Positions 17,321-24,847 of a DNA stretch of 64,000 nucleotides are shown piece by piece. The notes beneath the pieces are model-generated. The model made no database searches. It was not told the origin of the DNA and saw only the letters and a list, made by a program, of their open reading frames with translations. The first letter of the stretch is position 1; each line of letters begins with the position of its first letter. This DNA comes from Sphingobacterium hotanense (GTDB lineage Bacteria > Bacteroidota > Bacteroidia > Sphingobacteriales > Sphingobacteriaceae), in NCBI RefSeq assembly GCF_008274825.1, contig NZ_CP030848.1:3471618-3535617 (forward strand), given 5' to 3'. Made by a program: the position numbers and the translations under genes.

Positions 17321-17819
17321 TACATCTAACTAGTAGAAAATTATCAGAGGCACAGCTATAGAAGATTCCGTTGCAGTACGACGACTGTATCCTTGCCCTA
17401 ACTAGCATCCTCTACATCGCTTGCAAAAAGTACCTTCTCTTCGAAAACAACAGCGTCTTTTACAGATTGCTTCTGCTGTGATTTTAAAGTCGTTATTAGC
17501 CCGAAACTAGTACTCTGTACCTGTATATCGAACTGGTTAATCTCCTTTAAGTTGTCCATAAACGTTTTCGCTATTTGAATGCAACCTTAAACGGTATCTC
17601 CAAGCACCATTCATGCTTAGAATTACAATAATCATGCAAAAAAAGTCTCGCAATTTTTATAAATCTGGTAATAAAAAACGCTACTGTAGAAGTTTTTCTA
17701 TAAAAAGAGTTTTTACCACATATGAAGCATTTTTATTTTCTATTTTTAACTAATATTACTACAATATCATATTGTGAAAAATGATTCTACCTCAACGAAC
17801 ATCGGGATAATCCTTTCGG
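17321..17819. other. intergenic region with one possible 53-codon gene
   Basis: Between the divergent membrane-protein and regulator genes. On the minus strand an ATG at 17559 opens a 53-residue frame to a TAG at 17398 (MDNLKEINQFDIQVQSTSFG..., acidic end FASDVEDAS). No homologue is recognised and it may be chance. On the plus strand a 9-codon frame starts at 17781 and ends at 17810, ten bases before the regulator's GTG. The rest is AT-rich and featureless. Confidence 0.3.
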
Positions 17820-18854
17820 GTGACCATCTACGATCTCGTTTTAATTATTTGTGCCATGCTTCTTAAAATCTGGGATTTAATCTCTAATCGACATCTTACA
17901 CAACAAAATCCAAATCAGCCAAGACTGATACAACTTAAAATCATTAATCGGCTAACCCTTGGGATTTCAATCAGCATCTTTGTTCATGTCTTACGTGATT
18001 ATTTTATTTTTGATTTCAGTTGGAACTGGCTATACAGTGCAAGAATCATTCTAAGCGCTTTTTTACTATACTGCTTTTTTCATTTCAAAGCTCGCTTCAA
18101 AAGCCTTTTTCAATTCATTATCTACGTTATCATCGGCGCTCTAATATTTGTTATGAGTCTCCATTATGGCTTGCAAAGTTGCTTTTATCTTTACTTTTTC
18201 CCTTATTTAGGAAGTTTCAGCTTAATTTTCAACGACAGAGACAACATCAAATATACTATTCTGCTATATAGCATCACTTTCCTAATGATACTGGGGCTTC
18301 ATAGATTCCAATTCGAGCCGTGGTACTTTGGTATTACCATTCAAGATCAGATCCAACAGAACATTAGACTCAACAGTATTTTAGAGGTTTTGATACTTAC
18401 TGGATTCAATAGTTTTTATGTGTTTGAAAAAAACGTTAAGCTGATGTCATTAAATAACAATTATCAAAACAGCAATGAAGAGCTTATTGCGTTAAAAGCT
18501 GTCGTCGAAGATACCCAAATCAACAATATGGAAGAACTGCTCGACTTAGCAAAATCAGGCGATCCCGGATTCCTTTCCTTATTCCAATATATTTTCCCTG
18601 GACTTCGCGACGCTCTTTCTGAAATAAACCCCAGTTTCGGGCAAGAAGAATTTAAATTATGTGCCTACATAAAATTAGGTTTCAATACGAAAGAAATTGC
18701 TCATTTCAACCATCTCTCAATTCGAACTGTACAGACGAAAAAAAGTCGCTTGAGGAAAACGTTCAATATCCCTTCGCAAAAAAACCTCTATGTCTGGGTA
18801 TCCGAAATTAGCGAAAACATACCTTTTCCCGTTCACTCTACTGTCGAGGATTAA
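17820..18854 (+). CDS. membrane-anchored LuxR-type transcriptional regulator
   Basis: 344 residues from a GTG; an ATG at codon 13 (17856) is the alternative and an in-frame stop lies at 17808. Residues 1-215 contain about six or seven hydrophobic segments (for example LVLIICAMLLKIWDL, LFQFIIYVIIGALIFVM, YTILLYSITFLMILGL). A short linker follows, probably helical (NNNYQNSNEELIALKAVVED). Residues about 270-335 form a GerE/LuxR-like helix-turn-helix: KLCAYIKLGFNTKEIAHF...LSIRTVQTKKSRLRKTFNI. This 7TM-plus-HTH layout is seen in Bacteroidota regulators that sit next to surface-protein genes. The peptide gene begins about 165 bases downstream on the same strand, followed by the FISUMP lipoprotein, so it may control them; that is inference. 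Confidence 0.75.
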   Translation: MTIYDLVLIICAMLLKIWDLISNRHLTQQNPNQPRLIQLKIINRLTLGISISIFVHVLRDYFIFDFSWNWLYSARIILSAFLLYCFFHFKARFKSLFQFIIYVIIGALIFVMSLHYGLQSCFYLYFFPYLGSFSLIFNDRDNIKYTILLYSITFLMILGLHRFQFEPWYFGITIQDQIQQNIRLNSILEVLILTGFNSFYVFEKNVKLMSLNNNYQNSNEELIALKAVVEDTQINNMEELLDLAKSGDPGFLSLFQYIFPGLRDALSEINPSFGQEEFKLCAYIKLGFNTKEIAHFNHLSIRTVQTKKSRLRKTFNIPSQKNLYVWVSEISENIPFPVHSTVED

Positions 18855-18979
18855 AAAATCCATAGATTAAGTAGTTTATACCAGTATCTCTGGCACAAAC
18901 AGTATAAAAAGTAGCTTTTGCGTATCTCAACAGAACTTTTGTTGTAGCAAACGCTTCTTTTTCATCATTTCTTTCGGCT

Positions 18980-18987
18980 TATGTTTG
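18980..18987 (+). promoter_or_regulatory. probable -7 promoter element for the peptide-FISUMP operon
   Basis: TATGTTTG matches TAnnTTTG exactly and sits 31 bases before the peptide's ATG at 19019. No good -33 TTG at 19-20 bases upstream, so an activator may be needed. Confidence 0.5.
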
Positions 18988-19018
18988 CATCCGTAATAAG
19001 CTAAAAATCATTAAACGC

Positions 19019-19168
19019 ATGAAAAAAACAAATTACCAAACCCCAAGAATTAACTTGGAAGTCATCGAGCTAGAATGTGGAATTGCGGCGGAATCTACCG
19101 GAACCGTCACGGTTGGTCCTCCGGGAATTGAAGAACCACCGGAAGAAGAAGTTATTATCGAAATCTAA
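19019..19168 (+). CDS. 49-residue peptide upstream of the FISUMP lipoprotein
   Basis: The frame starts MKKTNYQTPRINLEV, continues IELECGIAAES, and ends in a Pro/Glu-rich acidic tail (IEEPPEEEVIIEI). There is no signal peptide or lipobox. It ends 36 bases before the lipoprotein gene at 19205. A peptide with the same plan precedes the fimbrillin gene at 61571-63229 (63255-63415, out of frame by one base): shared positions are MK, TP-x-I, E-x-E and IAA-x-S. Short genes of this form are, as I recall, widespread and unnamed next to fimbrillin-like genes in Bacteroidota. Two independent copies in the same relative position support a real gene. Function unknown; leader-type precursor or cofactor of the lipoprotein are possibilities. 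Confidence 0.65.
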   Translation: MKKTNYQTPRINLEVIELECGIAAESTGTVTVGPPGIEEPPEEEVIIEI

Positions 19169-19204
19169 TTAGGAGAAATTTAAATTAATTGAGAAACAAA
19201 AAAA

Positions 19205-20722
19205 ATGAAAACATTTAATTTCATTAAACAATGTACGGCTGTTTGCCTAACGCTGGGCCTATTCTTGCTACAAGGTTGTGAGAAAAGTGAAACAGCAGCC
19301 GACAATGACGGAAATACCACCGTATTGGTAAAGGTAGTGGGGTCAAAAACAAATGAAGCATCCACTACGCTTCCTCAAGTAAAAGCTTTTGATGTAGATA
19401 TCAAAAGTGATAACGCCGAGAACGCCCAAGTACAGATTACAGCGGAATCAAGTGTTGAAAATGGATTTATCTCTAGTCAATCAAATTTGATCAGCTCGTC
19501 AAAGCGTTCTACTGCCACGGGGTTAAAAGCAGCAACAAATGCCGAAAAGGGTGCAAAATATCGCTTGATGTTATACTACAAGGATAGCGGAAAATTCTAT
19601 AAATCAATGATGATGAACGCCGATGAGTTGGCGAAATTGGAACTTCCAAGCTATAACACTTTTACTTGGGTCGCCTATTCACACAACGAGAATAAGGACA
19701 TCGCCGTACCAAGTGATGTGCAAAACCCAAAAATCACTTCTTCCATCAATAAACCATTGTTGTATTCAAGTGGTGAAATCGAAGTAGAAGGCGGCCAAGT
19801 CACGCTTGATATCCAATTTAAATACCTACAGGCACAAGTAGTTGTGGAGTTGAACGCGACTCAAATGTACGGCAAATTGGTTTCTGTAAAAGCGAAGTTC
19901 GATAAAACTGACTATATCAAAACTGGAACCCTAAATTTGAGGACAGGAAAAATGGAGAATGTCCAAAGTGCTAATATCAGCGATTTGACATTCTATGATG
20001 ACGTAGAAGGGGCAACAAAATACGCTTCCTACTATACGATCGAACCGGAAAGACTTACTCAAATAGGCGTTATTTTTTCAGAAATTCAGGTGAAACTTGA
20101 TGAAAGTGGTGAAATCCGCTCCGGATTGACAAATGCTGGAGTAGCACAATTGGTAAAATTCCCTTTTACAAACCCAGGAGCTTCAAAAACGCTTAAAGCG
20201 AAATTGATGGTTACAGGAGGCTACTACCTCGTACGCGGAATTAAATGGTCTCCGGGCTATTTATATATCCATTCTGATGGAAGTTACCGATTCCGTGCGG
20301 ACCAGAAATACATAGGATATCGCGACTGCGAATTCTACTGGAACTGGAAATCGACTACTCCAAAAGGTAAACCAGGTAGCGGAGACCCTTGTTTGAAGGT
20401 TTATCCAGAAGGTAACTGGCGGATGCCGACACATGCGGAGATCACTAAAATGGCGGGCACTAAATTAGCTGGCGGATCTAACTATGTCGCGTACCCAGAT
20501 GACCAAAGCCCAAATAAATTTATGTACTTGATGACGCACGGAATCATGTGTGGCAATTATTGCACAGCATCATGCACTGGATATGGAAAGATTTGGTCGA
20601 GCACCCAAAAATCAAGCTGCTACGCCTATATTTTGGAAATCGAACCAACTTGTAGAAAAGCGTGGGTGACGCATTTATCGACTACTTATCGACTACCAGT
20701 CCGTTGCGTAAAAAACAATTAA
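19205..20722 (+). CDS. fimbrillin-like lipoprotein with C-terminal FISUMP domain
   Basis: 505 residues. A lipoprotein signal peptide ends in LLQGC (Cys25). The middle (residues about 40-330) is a fimbrillin-like beta-rich region with blocks such as KYRLMLYYKDSGKFYKSMMMNADE and VTLDIQFKYLQAQVVVELN. Residues about 345-505 form a Fib_succ_major (FISUMP) domain: CLKVYPEGNWRMPTHAEIT, then KIWSSTQKSSCYAYILEI and the closing TYRLPVRCVKNN. This domain is common on Bacteroidota surface proteins and may bind glycans or protein partners; its role is not firmly known. The domain holds several Cys that could form disulfides. The peptide gene lies directly upstream and the hairpin at 20839-20860 ends the unit. 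Confidence 0.82.
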   Translation: MKTFNFIKQCTAVCLTLGLFLLQGCEKSETAADNDGNTTVLVKVVGSKTNEASTTLPQVKAFDVDIKSDNAENAQVQITAESSVENGFISSQSNLISSSKRSTATGLKAATNAEKGAKYRLMLYYKDSGKFYKSMMMNADELAKLELPSYNTFTWVAYSHNENKDIAVPSDVQNPKITSSINKPLLYSSGEIEVEGGQVTLDIQFKYLQAQVVVELNATQMYGKLVSVKAKFDKTDYIKTGTLNLRTGKMENVQSANISDLTFYDDVEGATKYASYYTIEPERLTQIGVIFSEIQVKLDESGEIRSGLTNAGVAQLVKFPFTNPGASKTLKAKLMVTGGYYLVRGIKWSPGYLYIHSDGSYRFRADQKYIGYRDCEFYWNWKSTTPKGKPGSGDPCLKVYPEGNWRMPTHAEITKMAGTKLAGGSNYVAYPDDQSPNKFMYLMTHGIMCGNYCTASCTGYGKIWSSTQKSSCYAYILEIEPTCRKAWVTHLSTTYRLPVRCVKNN

Positions 20723-20838
20723 GCAAGTACAAACAACGTTGAGAAAACATTTTTTTTATACATAAAGGTTTCAATTTATAATTGTTTTTTCATGTTAGCT
20801 TTCCATTTACCTATGGAAAATTGACTATTGCTTTACAA

Positions 20839-20860
20839 AGCTCCCCCGCTCGGGGGAGCT
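20839..20860 (+). terminator. intrinsic terminator after the FISUMP lipoprotein
   Basis: Arms AGCTCCCCC and GGGGGAGCT flank a 4-base loop, followed by GCGTTTTAG. It lies between two convergent genes. Confidence 0.75.
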
Positions 20861-20870
20861 GCGTTTTAGG

Positions 20871-21683
20871 CTAATGGTAACCTTCGTAGTATTCCCCTCC
20901 GCAGGTGGGTTGTTTTGGATCGAATATCGAAAGTGTTTTAAATAAGGAGATCGCCATCTCCTTATGTCCTTGTCCATTTGGATGCAAGGGATCATTCAAC
21001 AGCTTCCTAGACCATTGCTCTTTATACTTTTCCTTCAACTCCCCGTTCCAAATTTCCCACTGATTGACGAAAATAACCTGTTCCTTCTTGACCAACGCTA
21101 CCATCTTAACAACATAGGCCTTCAGGTTTGCACGCTCAGGCGCATGGGATTCTAAAATAGGAGTCGGACTGAGTACTACCGGAATAGCACCGATAGCACG
21201 GATCTTTCTAATCAAATTCTCTAGATTTTTTCCGTATTGCTCCACAGAGATAGATTTATCACTTGCCGCATCGTTAGTTCCGATCATTAGAAAAACTACC
21301 TGCGGTTTGCTATGCGCAACGCGCCAATCAAAATCGTCTAGAATATTTTTAGTTGTATTTCCACTTACTGCGGTATTAACGATCAAATCGCGTGATCGTC
21401 CCATCTCGTAACGCACGCGCTCAAAGAATATCTCCGAATAGATCCGCATACCGTGGGTATGTTTCGCCCCTTGGGTAATACTGTTCCCTGTAAATAACCA
21501 GGTGATAGGCGTCTTGCTTTTAAGCATCTCGGCGATCGCACGCTTGTCCTTTTCGAGCGAATCGACTAAAGTGTGACTGGCAGCAGTTTCCAAATGCGTT
21601 TTAGCATAATCCACTGGCGTCAGACTTGCATGATATAGAAATAGAGATGTAAAGCAAGTTAAGATTGCATTGTTCAGGTTCAT
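20871..21683 (-). CDS. exported SGNH/GDSL-family esterase or lipase
   Basis: 270 residues with a probable signal peptide (hydrophobic residues 5-20). Block I is TGNSITQG, with Asn67-Ser68 in place of the commoner Asp-Ser, Ser68 being the nucleophile. Block II is AVSGNTT (Gly108), block III GTNDAA (Asn137) and block V NDPLHPNGQGH (Asp231, His234). All four SGNH residues are present, so it should be active. Likely acts in the periplasm or outside on ester or acetyl groups of carbohydrates, but the substrate is not readable. It stands alone and converges with the FISUMP gene. Confidence 0.85.
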   Translation of the reverse strand: MNLNNAILTCFTSLFLYHASLTPVDYAKTHLETAASHTLVDSLEKDKRAIAEMLKSKTPITWLFTGNSITQGAKHTHGMRIYSEIFFERVRYEMGRSRDLIVNTAVSGNTTKNILDDFDWRVAHSKPQVVFLMIGTNDAASDKSISVEQYGKNLENLIRKIRAIGAIPVVLSPTPILESHAPERANLKAYVVKMVALVKKEQVIFVNQWEIWNGELKEKYKEQWSRKLLNDPLHPNGQGHKEMAISLFKTLSIFDPKQPTCGGEYYEGYH

Positions 21684-21806
21684 GGTAGGATTGATTTTTT
21701 GATTGAACTTAAGTTACGATTTTTGTAAGAGTTTTGACGTCAATATGCGCCGCTTATCTACAAAAAAAGCTGTCCTTCAAAAGATCAATCCTAAATGCGA
21801 CCTTCT

Positions 21807-22163
21807 TTACTGTTTTTTTAAGGAGATCCAGTTCTTTGGTTCTATCTCAAATTTTAGAGTTGACCCACTGACTTCAAACGGCATTTTAAACGATCCGTCC
21901 TCAACGATTACGCCCTTATTGGTCTTCGTATCGAACGTGTATGTCCCTTCCCAGTCGTTAGGCTGATTGTATCCTTCAACTTTTCCGCCGGTCTTAAATT
22001 CTAGGGTAATTTTAACGGGTTCCGGCAGCCCTCCAAACGTCCCTCTTCCTTCCCATTTAGTATCAACCAAATTGATCACTTCGGTCTCAGTCGAGTCGTC
22101 ATCCTTGCTGCAAGAAAATAAGGTAATAGATAGCAATAGGAAAGCATAGATTAGTTTTTTCAT
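21807..22163 (-). CDS. small lipoprotein of unknown function
   Basis: 118 residues. Signal peptide with lipobox ITLFSC, then an acidic KDDDSTETE stretch that is normal for surface-exposed Bacteroidota lipoproteins. The rest looks like one small beta-barrel or lipocalin-like domain: TKWEGRGTFGG, VKITLEFKTGGKVEGY, WEGTYTFDTKTNKGVIVEDGSF and a final WISLKKQ. Such patterns match the general 'DTKWEG' lipoproteins in this phylum, which have no assigned role. It has no obvious operon partner. Confidence 0.75.
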   Translation of the reverse strand: MKKLIYAFLLLSITLFSCSKDDDSTETEVINLVDTKWEGRGTFGGLPEPVKITLEFKTGGKVEGYNQPNDWEGTYTFDTKTNKGVIVEDGSFKMPFEVSGSTLKFEIEPKNWISLKKQ

Positions 22164-22237
22164 AGTGTGTGATTTATGTGTGTGTGATAAAAAATTTAAT
22201 CAAACACTATGCCGCTTAAGGTCTGCTTTTATTCTTA

Positions 22238-22308
22238 CCCAATTCAAACCCCATGTATAACCCTTTCGGAGCGGTTCTGATACGGTTATGTATTGGGTTT
22301 GAATTGGG
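22238..22308. repeat. long palindrome of the CCCAAT-CAAACCC family
   Basis: Arms CCCAATTCAAACCC (22238-22251) and its exact complement (22295-22308) enclose an inner pair ATAACC/GGTTAT (22257-22262, 22284-22289). A relative with the same words lies at 50519-50575. Confidence 0.8.
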
Positions 22309-22326
22309 GTTGAAAGGGAATTGAGG

Positions 22327-22380
22327 TTTAGATGTTAGATATTAGATGTGAGACATTAGAGGTGAGACATTAGACTTTTT
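22327..22380. repeat. TTAGAYATTAGA-type direct repeats
   Basis: Six or so imperfect copies of a 9-11 base unit (TTAGATGTTAGATATTAGA, then GAGACATTAGA twice) ending in a T-run. The same unit precedes terminators at 49947-49985, 50654-50684 and 54739-54750, here without a hairpin. Confidence 0.7.
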
Positions 22381-22389
22381 TAAATATTC

Positions 22390-22463
22390 TGAACCAGGAA
22401 AGGAAGGATGCAAGGATAGACAAGATCCTGTTTATCGTTTTTTTTCCTTCCTTTCCTGGTTCA
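22390..22463. repeat. inverted repeat of the AACCAGGAAAGGAAGGA family
   Basis: Perfect 19-base arms: TGAACCAGGAAAGGAAGGA at 22390-22408 and its complement at 22445-22463, spaced by 36 bases. The same word occurs in both orientations at 50088-50460. Confidence 0.85.
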
Positions 22464-22527
22464 AAGACAATGCGCCCATCCTAAATCCTTTTTTCCGGTT
22501 CAGACAATGGGGGTCTATTATCTAAAA

Positions 22528-22550
22528 AAAGAGGCCTCGAGGGCCTCTTT
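22528..22550 (-). terminator. intrinsic terminator of the trypsin-like protease gene
   Basis: AAAGAGGCC and GGCCTCTTT flank a 5-base loop; on the minus strand seven T follow. It lies 26 bases past the stop of the protease gene. Confidence 0.8.
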
Positions 22551-22575
22551 TTATACTGAAAATGTTCTATTGAAT

Positions 22576-23460
22576 TTAGTTGATTAATTCCTTGAGGGTA
22601 ATCACTGGTTTTGTACCTTTTACTACCATCTGCAAGTCTCTTTGCTGATGTGGGTTGTAATAGATAGAAGATGTTGTTGATACGGTTCCGATAAGGTTTC
22701 CTTTATTATCAACGACAGGTGCTCCACTGGATCCTGCGGCATAATCTGCTGTGATTTCCATCTCTGGATATTTCGTGCTATTTCCCGAACGATCGCTCTT
22801 CATGTAGTTTCTAGCAACAATACCTTTTGAGAAGTAGAACAACATATTGTTTGGGTTGCTTAATACAAAGACGTCAGCACCTAATTTTGCGGTATTTCCT
22901 AATCCAAATGGTGTGAGTTTGTCTCCTTTGGTATCTACTCGTAGAATTGCTAAGTCATTTTCTTTGGAGTTGGTCAATACCTCCATGACAGGGTAGACTT
23001 TGCCCTTCGCTGTCATGATCTGTAGCAATAATTTGTTTCCCGCAGTGTCTGCATAGGCTTCCACCACGTGGTGGTTAGTTACGATCAAGCCGTCTTCATC
23101 AATTACATAGCCAGAAGCAGCATTCACGTGTGTTTTATCACATTTACCGCATAGGTAGGCTTCACTGACAACAACGGTTGATTCTAAAGCACGTTCAGCG
23201 ATCGCTTCAGCGCTAAGCTCCTTTGTAGCCGGCTTGACAGATTGCACTTTCACTTTTTTATTTGCATTCGCTTTCAATTGCGCAACGGCATCTTGTGGTG
23301 TCAAGAATTTGGCTGTGGACATATTTGCTGTTGCTTCCTTTTCCATTAAATCGAAGTATGCTTGATTGTCGTGGAAGATATGATCTACTTTTTTTTGTTG
23401 TGCCTGCACGTTCAAGACGAACAACACGGCTAAAATGGATAATTTAAATGGGGCTTTCAT
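22576..23460 (-). CDS. exported trypsin-like serine protease (S1/DegP-like, no PDZ)
   Basis: 294 residues with a Sec signal peptide ending near NVQAQ (residue 21). Residues 22-100 are an alpha-helical lead with no recognised domain. A CGKC motif lies at 104-107, just before the protease domain. The triad is His131 (VTNHHVVEA), Asp169 (ENDLAIL) and Ser245 (ADYAAGSSGAPVV). The domain ends without a PDZ module, unlike DegP. The two Cys could form a disulfide or bind metal. It likely acts in the periplasm or at the surface in protein quality control or processing; substrate unknown. It is a single-gene unit with a strong terminator, and a possible -7 element TATATTCG lies at 23513-23520 on the minus strand. 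Confidence 0.85.
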   Translation of the reverse strand: MKAPFKLSILAVLFVLNVQAQQKKVDHIFHDNQAYFDLMEKEATANMSTAKFLTPQDAVAQLKANANKKVKVQSVKPATKELSAEAIAERALESTVVVSEAYLCGKCDKTHVNAASGYVIDEDGLIVTNHHVVEAYADTAGNKLLLQIMTAKGKVYPVMEVLTNSKENDLAILRVDTKGDKLTPFGLGNTAKLGADVFVLSNPNNMLFYFSKGIVARNYMKSDRSGNSTKYPEMEITADYAAGSSGAPVVDNKGNLIGTVSTTSSIYYNPHQQRDLQMVVKGTKPVITLKELIN

Positions 23461-23824
23461 TCGTTTTTAATTTGGTTTATTGTTCTTGTTTATATTTTCA
23501 ATGAAATCATTGCGAATATATTAATTATGACGTGCTTATATCCTCTTAATTAATATACTTTCTGTTTTGTATAAAAAATAATACAAACAATTATAATTTT
23601 AGCAATGGTTTACACTCTTTATTTAATTTATTACAGGTTTTTATGGACTTAGATTCGAGAATGTTATGGATTAGAATGGCTTTCGTATCTGTTACGGGAT
23701 GGCTGTCTATCGTTATATGGGAAGATGTTTTAATTTGCTTTTGAAGATGGTCTATTTCGTTGTTGAAAGACCGCCGATTTTATTGTGAAAAGACGTGCTA
23801 TCCTATGCCGAAAAACGTGCTAGC
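23461..23824. other. AT-rich intergenic region
   Basis: Contains the probable promoter of the protease gene (minus strand, near 23513). A plus-strand 33-codon frame at 23643-23744 (MDLDSRMLWIRMAF..., Trp-rich) has no recognised homologue and is not called as a gene. Confidence 0.4.
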
Positions 23825-23941
23825 GGAGCCCTTTAGTGAAAGGGCTCTACGCGGTTCGTCCTGGCTAATCCCTATATAGATTCAAATTTATAGGTGTTAA
23901 ATATGTCGCCAATGCGTAGAGCCCTTTCACTAAAGGGCTCC
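23825..23941. repeat. paired REP/BIME-like palindromes
   Basis: Two 28-base arms that are exact inverted copies of each other, at 23825-23852 and 23914-23941, with a 61-base spacer. Each arm is itself a palindrome (GAGCCCTTT-AGTG-AAAGGGCTC) followed by the tail TACGC pointing inwards. This is the geometry of a bacterial interspersed mosaic element made from two REP units. No RAYT transposase is present in the window. Confidence 0.8.
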
Positions 23942-24017
23942 AACAATACAGTCCAAAGTATATTTTATAGAATGTTTCGATGTATGAATAGTTAATGCTC
24001 TTATTATCTGTTTTATT

Positions 24018-24073
24018 TTTGCTAATAATTTTAGTTTTAAACATTCCTTGTTTGCTAATTATTTTAGTATTAA
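24018..24073 (+). promoter_or_regulatory. tandem 23-base operator candidates in the imuA promoter
   Basis: Two near-identical 23-mers, TTTGCTAATAATTTTAGT-TTTAA (24018-24040) and TTTGCTAATTATTTTAGT-ATTAA (24051-24073), lie 33 bases apart, about three helical turns. The second covers the space between a -33 TTG (24048-24050) and a -7 element TAATTTTG (24071-24078), 20 bases apart. A repressor bound there would block the promoter; damage control of imu genes makes this attractive, but the binding protein is unknown. Confidence 0.6.
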
Positions 24074-24103
24074 TTTTGTTTTGAAAGCCTTGAACAAGGA
24101 GGT

Positions 24104-24841
24104 ATGATGTTAAGAAACAGAGAAGCATTAATCAGTCAGCTAAAAAACGACATGTTGCTTTGGCAGGGGGTAAAACCTCGGGACAGCCAAGAGGAGCGTC
24201 TTGGTTTAGGACCTATTGAGGAAGCTTTTCCCAATGGTATCTTTCCTAAGGGCAGCATTCATGAGTTTATCAGTAGAGGTCGAGAAGAGGGTGCTAGTTC
24301 CTGTGGTTTCATGAGTGTTTTGCTTGGGAAGCTAATGAAGAGCAAGGGTGTCTGTCTGTGGATCAGCAGCTTTAAATCTTTATTTCCTATTTCTATAAAG
24401 AGTTTTGGTGTTGAGCCTGAGCGTGTTGTTTTCATCTGCATGCAAAGGGAGAAAGATGTGCTTTGGGCGATGGAGGAGGCATTAAAATGTCCGGGCATTG
24501 CCGGGGTTATTGCGGAGGTGCACCAACTGGATTATACACAGACGCGCAAATTACAGCTTGCTGCAGAAAAGACCCAAGGTGTTGGTTTTATTTTACGTCA
24601 TAATCCGCGCAGTTTGGCGGCCACTGCCTGCACAGCACGTTGGCAGATTAAGCCTTTGGCGAGCTATGCCGAGGAGGGTTTGCCGGGCATCGGCTTTCCA
24701 CGCTGGGATGTAGAACTCCTCAAGGTTCGAAATGGTAACCCCGGGCGTTGGGAAATGGAGTTTTCCAATTTAGGTCTACGTCCTATTTTTCAAAAATCGA
24801 ATACATCTGTTTTATGCAGCAAAACACAGCAGACAGGTTAA
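24104..24841 (+). CDS. imuA: ImuA, RecA-like mutasome component
   Basis: 245 residues. Recognised from LGLGPIEEAFPNGIFPKGSIHEFI near the start, a RecA/SulA-like core (VCLWISS, ERVVFICMQREKDVLWAMEEALKCPGIAGVIAEV) and HQLDYTQTRKLQLAAEKTQGVGFILR. ImuA joins ImuB and DnaE2 in an SOS-type error-prone replication complex. The first gene of a three-gene unit; ImuB starts 7 bases later. A rare strong Shine-Dalgarno AAGGAGG (24096-24102) sits too close to the ATG at 24104 and suits the ATG at 24107 better. The whole unit looks richer in G+C than its flanks, hinting at transfer as a cassette. Confidence 0.88.
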   Translation: MMLRNREALISQLKNDMLLWQGVKPRDSQEERLGLGPIEEAFPNGIFPKGSIHEFISRGREEGASSCGFMSVLLGKLMKSKGVCLWISSFKSLFPISIKSFGVEPERVVFICMQREKDVLWAMEEALKCPGIAGVIAEVHQLDYTQTRKLQLAAEKTQGVGFILRHNPRSLAATACTARWQIKPLASYAEEGLPGIGFPRWDVELLKVRNGNPGRWEMEFSNLGLRPIFQKSNTSVLCSKTQQTG

Positions 24842-24847
24842 TGCGTC

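Noticed and set aside
23643-23744. 33-codon plus-strand frame
   Set aside because: Too short, no family, no promoter or partner; left as intergenic.
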